This document shows positions 57,046 through 64,000 of a DNA stretch of 64,000 nucleotides, one piece after another. The stretch lies in assembly GCF_003265705.1 (NCBI RefSeq), contig NW_020312902.1:11084120-11148119 (forward strand), in the 5' to 3' direction. This DNA comes from Callorhinus ursinus. Taxonomy: Eukaryota; Chordata; Mammalia; Carnivora; Otariidae. The translations under genes were made by a program, and so were the position numbers. Numbering within the stretch: position 1 is the first letter of the stretch; every line of letters starts with the position of its first letter. The notes beneath the pieces were generated by a model that made no database searches, was not told the origin of the DNA, and saw only the letters and a program-made list of their open reading frames with translations.

Positions 57046-57836
57046 ACAAAAGACTTAAATCTTACATTTTTCCTTCCCATCCTCTCTCCTCTGTTCTTCC
57101 CAGGCATGACCTCTGCACCATATTATTTTCAAATATATGACACAAATTATATTTTTGTCTAGTTACTATGGTGATCAATGTAACTCAAATCCGTAGATAG
57201 AAGTGCTAAGTTTTATTCCCATCAAAAATAATACTTATGGTTCGTGTTGCCTCTTGCACGGAGTAGAGAAGCCAGAGAGCTGGTAGGACTGGAGAACTGG
57301 ACTCAGGCTGATATCCTCTGAAGCAGGGCAAGAAACACACAAGAAAGAATCCAAAGCAGCAGCACACTTAATAACCAGGAGGTAAGGTTGTACAGGGTTA
57401 GGGATTATTTGTGAGTATTTTACATAGTATTTTTTAAAACATTTTCAAATCCGTATCCCACCTATAAAAATTCAGAACTTCTACATAGCTATGGAGCCCT
57501 TCAGTTTGACCTATCCTCACCTCTCCCTGTTGTCTCCCAATGACAAGGCCAAGACATTGTCTTCTCTCTCAGGCTATTGGCCTTACCCTTGACCAGCTTC
57601 ACTTATTTATGTTCCTTCCCTGGTCCCTAGCAGTTTTTGAGATTACAACCCATGTCCTTCAAATATCTTTTTTTTTTTAATAGATAGCTCATCATCCAGA
57701 GATACTCAGAGAACATATTGCTGTCTTTTAGCACAATTCAAACATGCTTGGACATACTCTAGAACTTGATTATTTCATCTCTATTTTTCTAATGGCTCAA
57801 TTATTTATTAGTATTTCTTTATCCCCCACAAGACCA

Positions 57837-57837
<1 letters not shown>
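57046..57837. other. Unassigned non-coding sequence
   Basis: Nothing recognised. Confidence 0.4.

Positions 57838-57884
<47 letters not shown>
57838..57884. repeat. (AC)n microsatellite
   Basis: About 23 uninterrupted AC units. Confidence 0.97.
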
Positions 57885-57886
<2 letters not shown>

Positions 57887-57989
57887 AGACTGAGTCATAG
57901 ACATTTACTGGATCATCAATTCACTCTAAATATAAGATTTGTAAAATGTGGAGTGAAGTAGGGAGGTTACATGGAGTAAGCATAAGAGA

Positions 57990-58540
57990 ATGGAAGCAGC
58001 TCGTTTAGAAAGGTATGGTCCTGCTGATGAGAATAGAAATTTGCAAAGATACTTTGGATAGCAGTTTGAAGAAAAAACAGGGCTATGTTCCTAATGATCC
58101 ATCATTTTCATTTCTCAGCATCTACCTTAGAGAAACACACTTGTGGCTCTACAGGCATGCACAGTGATGGCGATGCTCATTTAGCATTTATTCAGACTGC
58201 AAAATCTGGCGACAAACTACATGACAATGAATGGAGGAATAGTTAAATTGTGGAATGTCTGTATTATGAAATGTTAAACAGAGTTCAAAGAATGAGATAG
58301 ATCTTTACCGGCTTTGTAAGACCTTTGTAACTTAGCAAGTTAAAAGAGAAAATAGTAGAACAAAATATGTAACACAAAATATTACATAAACACAAAAATG
58401 AAACTATATATGTAAGTATGTTACTGCATGCATAAAAATTCTTAAAAAAGAATCTGGAAGGAAACACAACAAACTTGTAACAGTAAATCTCTCTAGGAAG
58501 TGAACAAGATTTCAAATGTCATCAAAGGAGACTTTAGCTA
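57990..58540 (+). repeat. Old L1 3' part, sense
   Basis: 'ctcagcatctaccttagagaaacacacttgtg', 'gaatggaggaatagttaaattgtggaatg', 'aacagagttcaaagaatgagatagatc' and 'gtaacagtaaatctctctaggaagtg' follow an old L1 ORF2-end/3' UTR in sense orientation. Confidence 0.65.
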
Positions 58541-58559
58541 TTTATCTTTTTTTTTAAGA

Positions 58560-58830
58560 GAGAGAATTACAAATACAGAAAAAAAGGAGAAAATTGTAAA
58601 CATCCGTATTGCTATCACTGATAACTAACCACTGTTAATTATTACTTTTTGCTTCCATTTTATCATTTGTAGAAATAATGGTTGTTATTATAAATATTTC
58701 AAAAGTGTGGAAAACTACACAAAAATAAAAACACCTCATATCATGCCACCCAGAAAAAAGCTATCTTTTATATTCACTAGGCATTATTCCAAAGAACTTA
58801 CTTAAGAGTATATAAAGATAGATAGTTAGA
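58560..58830. other. Unassigned AT-rich sequence
   Basis: It may be old L1 3' UTR, but the landmarks are too weak to state an orientation. Confidence 0.3.
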
Positions 58831-58906
58831 TACATATACAGATGATTTTCTAAGTATGATTTCATATTGTATAGATGATTTTTTAAATATAAAAAGTATT
58901 AATTTT

Positions 58907-59388
58907 CCATCAACAGATGAATGGATAAAGAAGATGTGACATATATACACACTGGAATATTACTCAGCCACCAAAAAGGATGAAATCTTACAATTTGCAA
59001 TGATGTGGATGGAACTGGAGGGTATTACGCCAAGCAAGATAGGTCAGTCAGAAAGACAATTATGATATGGTTTCACTCATAGGTGGAATTTAAGAAATAA
59101 GACAGAGGATCATAGGGAAAGGGAGGGGAAAATAAAATAAGATGTAATCAGAGAGGGAGACAATCCATAAGAGACTCCTAACTCTAGGAAACAAACTGAG
59201 GTTTCCTGGAGGGGAGGTGGGTGGGGGGATGAAGTAACAGGGAGATGGGCATTAAGGAGGGTGAGTGATATAATTAGCACTGGGTGTTTTATGCAATTGA
59301 TGAATAACTGAACTCTATCTCTGGAACTAATGATATACTATATGTTAAATAATTGAATTTAAATAAAATAAGATAAAAGATAAAAAAT
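58907..59388 (+). mobile_element. L1 3' end, sense, 5' truncated, with intact target-site duplication
   Basis: 'ccatcaacagatgaatgg', 'gatgtggatggaactggagg', 'gagactcctaactctagg' and an A-rich tail 'aaataaaataagataaaag'. A perfect 16-bp duplication aaaaagtattaatttt flanks it (58891-58906 and 59389-59404). Its ATATATACAC site is not expanded. It lies about 190 bp upstream of the full-length L1. Confidence 0.94.
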
Positions 59389-59402
59389 AAAAAGTATTAA
59401 TT

Positions 59403-59460
59403 TTTTTACTCATTTTATTTAAAAATGAGTAAAAATAGTTATTTTATTTAAATAAAATAA
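59403..59460. repeat. AT-rich palindrome pair
   Basis: A 14-bp inverted repeat (59403-59416 with 59422-59435, 5-base loop) is followed by a 22-bp perfect palindrome (59439-59460). They lie between the end of one L1 and the start of another. Confidence 0.9.
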
Positions 59461-59582
59461 ATTTTATTTAAATTAACAGAGGATAGTACTAAAGTAATTC
59501 TTGAATTTAAAACATATGATGCATTACCACAGATATTAGTTCCAAAATTATAACGAAAGGGAAAATTAAATTAAAAGACTAA

Positions 59583-61128
59583 GGGGGAGGGGGGCGAAGC
59601 AAGATGGCGGAGGAGTAGGAGACCTAGATTTCGTCTGGTCTCAGGAATTCAGCTGAATGGGGATCAAACCATTCTGAACACCTACGAACTCAACAGGAGA
59701 TCGAAGAGGAGAGTAGCAACAACTCTCTGAACAGAGAAGGGACCACTTACTGGAAGGTAGGATGTGCGGAGAAGTGAATCCAAGGCGATATTCGGGAGGA
59801 TAGACGGCGGGGGAGGGGCCGCCGTCGGCCGCTTCTGGCAAGTGATAGAGTCGCGGAGCACAAAATCGGAACTGTTAGAAGTTGGCTCCGCTGAGGGATG
59901 TCGCCCCAGTGGCTAAGCGGGGGGTGGAAACCTCGCGGGACAGTGTGATCTCAGGACCCTCGGGGTCACAGAAAGACTGGGGGTGCCAGAGTGCGGCAGA
60001 GCTCCCAGGTATCGGAGTGGGGAAGCCGGCTGCAGAGATGGAGCCGAGGCGCGGGCTCTCAGCTCGGGGTTGCCATAAACTGTGATCCGCGGCCCAGTCG
60101 GGCTACTGCTCCTCCAGCAGGGACCCAACAAGCGGCAGAGCCGGGGAGACTCACCTTCCTCCCCCGGGAGGAGCGGCGCGGGAGCGCACGGCAGGGATCT
60201 GCTGGGTTTGGAGACTCCACACGGGGTCGGGTGCCAGAGATAGAAACGCTCGGTCACAGGCCGGATGAGCACGCAGTGCGGCCAGAAACCGGGGAGACGG
60301 GAGTGACTGCTTTTCTCTGGGGGCGCACTGAGGAGCGGGGCCCCGAGTTCTCAGCTCCTCCGGGTGGAGATTGGGAGGCCACCATTTTCGCCCTGGTCCT
60401 CCAAAGCTGTAGCGAGACCTTGCAGGGAACAAAAGCTCCTGAGAGCAAACCTGAGCAGCTTGCTTAGCCCAGACTGACAAGGGCGGGGCAATTCAGCCTC
60501 CAGCAAAGACATTTGGAAACCACAGCAACAGGCCCCTCCCCCAGAAGATCAGCATGAACAGCCAGGAAGCCAAGACCAAGTTTACCAATCAAGGAGAATG
60601 GGAGAACTCCAGCACTAGGGGAATACTGCACATAGAATTCGTGGCTTTTTTTTACCATGATTCATTAGTTCATCAAAGTTAATTTTTTTAACTACTTTTT
60701 TTATTTTACTTTTTCCCTTTTTCATCAAACAACTTATCAATTCCTTTTATAAAATCTTTTATAATTTTCATCTTTACAGTCATCTTCCATCCCTTCATTG
60801 TATCAACCCTTATTTTGTACATATATGTCTTTCTTCCTTTAAAATTTTAGGAGGCACTTTCTTCTAACAGACCAAAATACGCCCAAAATCTAGTGTGTGG
60901 CACTGATCTATGCACCACCTGATCATATTTGATCATATTCTGTTTCTTTTGTATTGTTCTGTTTTTGTTATCTTTTTTTCTTTTCTTTTTCTCTTTCTTT
61001 TTTCTTTCTTTCCCTTTCTTTTCCCTTGGTTTCAAGTCTTTTCAGATTTGTATAGAGTATATTTGCTGGGGACGTTGTTAACCTGTTAGCATTTTGTTCT
61101 CTCATTCATCTATTCTCCTCTGGACAAA
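59583..61128 (+). promoter_or_regulatory. L1 5' UTR / internal promoter region
   Basis: The first part (59583-60480) is the only CpG-rich stretch in the window; the second part is AT and pyrimidine rich, with a long CT/T tract at 60965-61030 just ahead of ORF1. L1 5' UTRs carry an internal pol II promoter (established knowledge), and position and composition fit. Open frames within it (59991-60467 sense; 59913-60272 and 60151-60480 antisense) are expected from GC-rich DNA and are not called genes. No tandem monomers are visible. Confidence 0.85.
59600..59611 (+). promoter_or_regulatory. YY1-like motif at the L1 5' end
   Basis: CAAGATGGCGGA lies about 18 bases from the start of the element. 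Human L1 has a YY1 site of the form CAAGATGGCCG at the same distance from its 5' end, where it helps set the transcription start. Binding here is inference from sequence and position. Confidence 0.7.
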
Positions 61129-62017
61129 ATGACAAGATGAAAAAAATCACCTCAGCAAAAAGAACAAGAGGTAGTACCATCAGGCAGGGACTTACTCAAT
61201 ATGGACATTAGTAGGATGTTGGACCTAGAGTTCAGAATCATGACTTTAAAGATACTAGCTGGGCTTGAAAAAAGCATGGAAGTTATTAGAGAAACTCTTT
61301 CTGGAGAAATAAAAGAACTAAAATCGAACCAAGTCGAAATCAAAAAGGCTATTAATGAGGTGCAATCAAAACTGGGGGTGCTAATTGCTAGGATAAATGA
61401 GGCAGAAGAGAGAATCAGTGATATAGAAGACCAAATGATGGAAAATAAAGAGGCTGAGAAAAAGATAAACTACAGGATCACGAGGGCAGAATTCGAGAGA
61501 TAAGTGATAAGATAAGACGAAACAACATTAGAATAATTGGGATCCCAGAAGAAGAAGAAAGAGAGAGAGGGGCAGAAGGTATATTGGAGCAAATAATAGC
61601 AGAGAACTTCCCTAATGGGATGAAGGAAACAGGCATCAAAATCCAGGAGGCACAGAGAACCCCTCTCAAAATCAATAATAATAGGTCAGCACCCCGACAT
61701 CTAATAGTAAAACTTACGAGTCTCAGAGAAAAAGAGAAAATCCTGAAAGCAGCTCGGGAGAAGAGATATATAAGCTACAATAGTAGAAACATTAGATTGG
61801 CACAGACCTGTCCACAGAGACCTGGCAGGCCAGAAAGGACTGGCATGATATCTTCAGAGCAGTAAACGAGAAAAATATGCAGCCAAGAATAATATATTCA
61901 GCTAGGCTGTCACTGAAAATAGAAGGAGAGATAAAAAGCTTCCAGAACAAACAAAAACTAAAGGAATTTGCAAACACGAAACCAGCCCTCCAAGAAATAT
62001 GGAAAGGGGTCCTCTAA
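61129..62017 (+). pseudogene. L1 ORF1 (RNA-binding protein), disabled
   Basis: About 296 codons, close to the family's usual length. ORF1 protein is a trimeric RNA chaperone that packages L1 RNA. Visible in order: a coiled-coil heptad stretch (about 61290-61470), an RRM start with NNIRIIGIPEEEE (about 61520-61560), and a C-terminal domain ending near NTKPALQEIWKGVL. Lesions: a TGA at codon 4 (61138-61140), a frame change near 61485-61503, and another near 61800-61806, so three frames are used in turn. The next ATG (61201) would give only a 100-residue coiled-coil piece. Confidence 0.9.
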
Positions 62018-62098
62018 GCAAAGAGAGAGCCTAAAAGCAGTATAGATCAGAAAGGAACAGAGACAATATACAGTAACATTCACCTTACCGGCAATACA

Positions 62099-64000
62099 AT
62101 GGCACTAAATTCATACCTTTCAATAGTTACCCTGAATGTAAATGGGCTAAATGCCCCAATCAAAAGACACAGGCTATCAGATTGGATTAAAAAACAAGAC
62201 CCATCAATATGCTGTCTGCAAGAGACTCATTTTAGACCCAAAGACACCCCCAGATTGAAAGTGAGGGGGTGGAAAATCATTTACCATGCTAATGGACACC
62301 AAAAGAAAGCTGGGGTGGCAATCCTTATATCAGACAAATTAGATTTTGAAACAAAGACTGTAAAGAGATGAGGAAGGACACTATATCCTACTTAAAGGGT
62401 CTATCCAACAAGAAGATCTAACAATTGTAAATATCTATGCCCTGAACATGGGAGCAGCCAATTGTATAAGGCAATAATAAAAAAACAAAAGAAACACATT
62501 GACAACAATACAATAATAGTGGGGGACTTTAACACCCCCCTGACTGAAATGGACAAATCATCTAAGCAAAAGATCAACAAGGAAATAAAGACTTTAAAGG
62601 ACACACGGGACCAAATGGACTTCACAGACATATTCAGAACATTCCATCCCAAAGCAACGGAATACACATTCTTCTCTAGTGCCCATGGAACATTCTCCAG
62701 AATTGATCACATCCTAGGTCACAAATCAGGTCTCAACCAAATCCAAAACATTGGGATCATTCCCTGCATATTTTCAGACCACAATGCTTTGAAACTAGAA
62801 CTCAATCACAAGAGGAAAGTTGGAAAGAACTCAAATACATGGAGGCTAAAAGCATCCTACTAAAAAATGAATGGGTCAACCAGGAAATTAAAGAAGAATT
62901 AAAAAACTTCATGGAAACCAATGAAAATGAAAACACAACTGTTCAAAATCTTTGGGATACAGCAAAAGCAGTCCTGAGAGGAAAGTATATAGCAATACAA
63001 GCCTTTCTCAAGAAACAAGAAAGGTCTCAAATACACAGCCTAACCCTACACCTCAAGGAGCTGGAGAAAGAACAGCGAAGAAATCCTAATCCCAGCAGGA
63101 GAAGAGAAATAATAAAGATCAGAGCAGAAATCAATGAACTAGAAACCAAAAGAACAGTAGAACAGATCAACGAAACTAGGAGCTGGGTCTTTGAAAGAAT
63201 TAACAAGATTGATAAACCCCTGGCCAGACTTATCAAAAAGAAAAGAGAAATGACCCAAATCAACAAAATCCTGAATGAAAGAGGAGAGATCAAAACCAAC
63301 ACCAAAGAAATACAAACAATTATAAGGACATATTATGAGCAACCCTATGCCAGCAAATTAGATAACCTGGAAGAAATGGGTGCATTCCTAGAGATGGATC
63401 AACTACCAAAATTGAACCAGGAAGAAATAGAAAACCTGAACAGACCTGTAGCCACTAAGGAAATTGAAGCAGTCATCAAAAATCTGCCAACAAACAACAG
63501 CCCAGGGCCAGATGGCTTGCCAGGGGAATTCTATCAGACATTTCAAGAAGAATTAATACCTATTCTCCTGAAACTGCTCCAAAAAATAGAAATGGAAGGA
63601 AAACTTCCAAACTCATCTTATGAGGCCGCATTACCTTGATCCCAAAACCAGACAAAGACCCCATCAAAAAGGAGAATTACTGACCAATATCCTTGATGAA
63701 CATGGATGCAAAAATTTTCACGAAAATACTAGCCAATAGGATCCAACAGTACATTAAAAGGATTATTCACCACGACCAAGTGGGATTTATCCCTAGGCTG
63801 CAAGGTTGGTTCAACATCCGCAAATCAATCAACGTGATACAATACATTAACAAAAGGAAGAACAAGAATCCTATGATTCTCTCAATAGATGCAGAAAAAG
63901 CATTTGACAAAGTACAACATCCTTTCTTGATCAAAACTCTTCAGAGTATAGGCATAGAGGGTACATACCTCAATAGCATAAAAGCCATCTATGAAAAACC
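62099..64000 (+). pseudogene. L1 ORF2 (endonuclease and reverse transcriptase), disabled and cut by window end
   Basis: ORF2 protein nicks target DNA and reverse-transcribes L1 RNA at the nick. The N-terminal apurinic-type endonuclease shows TLNVNGLN, QETH, IVGDFNTP, SRIDHILGHK and SDHNALKLEL. The middle carries NSPGPDGLPGEFY, and the reverse-transcriptase part has PISLMN and the catalytic-aspartate block [10 protein letters not shown] (about 63888-63917). The FADD motif lies beyond the window. Lesions: frame changes near 62355-62370, 62462-62475, 62845-62865 and 63620-63630, and an in-frame TGA at 63681-63683. From 63684 to the edge the RT frame is open. Confidence 0.92.

Larger units (their letters stand above)
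59583..64000 (+). mobile_element. Young-looking L1 with intact 5' end, truncated by window edge
   Basis: A carnivoran L1 with its full 5' end: a G-rich start, a CpG-rich 5' UTR, ORF1 (61129-62017), an 81-bp spacer and ORF2 (from 62099). It is the only copy here with a 5' UTR. It runs off the right edge, so its 3' UTR, tail and target-site duplication are not visible. Reading frames remain long and motifs clear, so it is much younger than the L1M relics, but at least eight disabling changes make it inactive as written. The proteins it descends from copy L1 RNA into DNA and also mobilise SINEs such as those above. Confidence 0.95.

Noticed and set aside
57838..57884. Evenly spaced repeats as a CRISPR-like array
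   Set aside because: It is a plain dinucleotide run. The 9.2-kb array also fails, because its spacers are AT-repeat, not unique, and the host is a mammal.
60151..60480. Antisense 109-codon frame as a CpG-island gene
   Set aside because: It lies in the L1 5' UTR, where GC-rich DNA leaves long chance frames on both strands. Kept only as a low-weight finding.

Overview
This window looks like nuclear DNA from a carnivoran mammal, most likely an arctoid (bear, seal or mustelid type). It carries about thirteen tRNA-derived Can-SINEs of the arctoid form (head ggggcgcctgggtggctcag, then the CCACTCCCCCTGCTTGTG tract and an AATAAATAAA tail). I see none of the short dog-type or felid-type SINEs. The order-level call is firm; the family-level call is inference.

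No functional protein-coding gene, tRNA, rRNA, snRNA, CRISPR array or prokaryotic feature is supported. Nearly all short open frames lie in repeats or are unremarkable in length for AT-rich DNA. The window reads as intergenic or deep-intronic sequence built from layered transposons.

Layout. 0-11.6 kb: sparse ancient repeats (L2, MIR, MER5-like), two Can-SINEs and a twin-primed (internally inverted) L1 at 8.7-9.5 kb that carries an L1-derived minisatellite. 11.6-13.8 kb: an old antisense L1 split by a younger antisense L1 with clean target-site duplications. 15-24.5 kb: MIRs, a back-to-back SINE pair with a triplicated target site, and a 10-N gap at 21.57 kb flanked by a perfect 47-bp repeat that is probably an assembly artefact. 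24-32 kb: several antisense L1 3' ends, two of them with GT expansions, and a 70-bp ultra-truncated L1. 33-35.6 kb: two SINEs and a plus-strand L1 interrupted by an LTR-like segment. 36-43 kb: mostly unrecognised sequence with one MLT2-like and one MLT1-like LTR. 43.9-48.1 kb: a cluster of old antisense L1 sequence hit by two SINEs and another tiny L1. 50-58.9 kb: three SINEs, an old 2-kb plus-strand L1, MIRs and microsatellites. 58.9-59.4 kb: an L1 3' end with a perfect 16-bp duplication. 59.58-64.0 kb: a young-looking L1 with an intact 5' end, including a CpG-rich 5' UTR with a YY1-like motif, an ORF1 broken by a stop and two frameshifts, and an ORF2 with endonuclease and reverse-transcriptase motifs broken by four frameshifts and a stop. 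It runs off the right edge.

No previously undescribed biological system is evident. The points most worth a second look are the duplication across the gap, the twin-primed L1 with its minisatellite, repeat expansion recurring at one homologous L1 position, a strong 18-bp hairpin at 30.63 kb, and the near-complete terminal L1. Family names are from memory of consensus sequences, without a database search.
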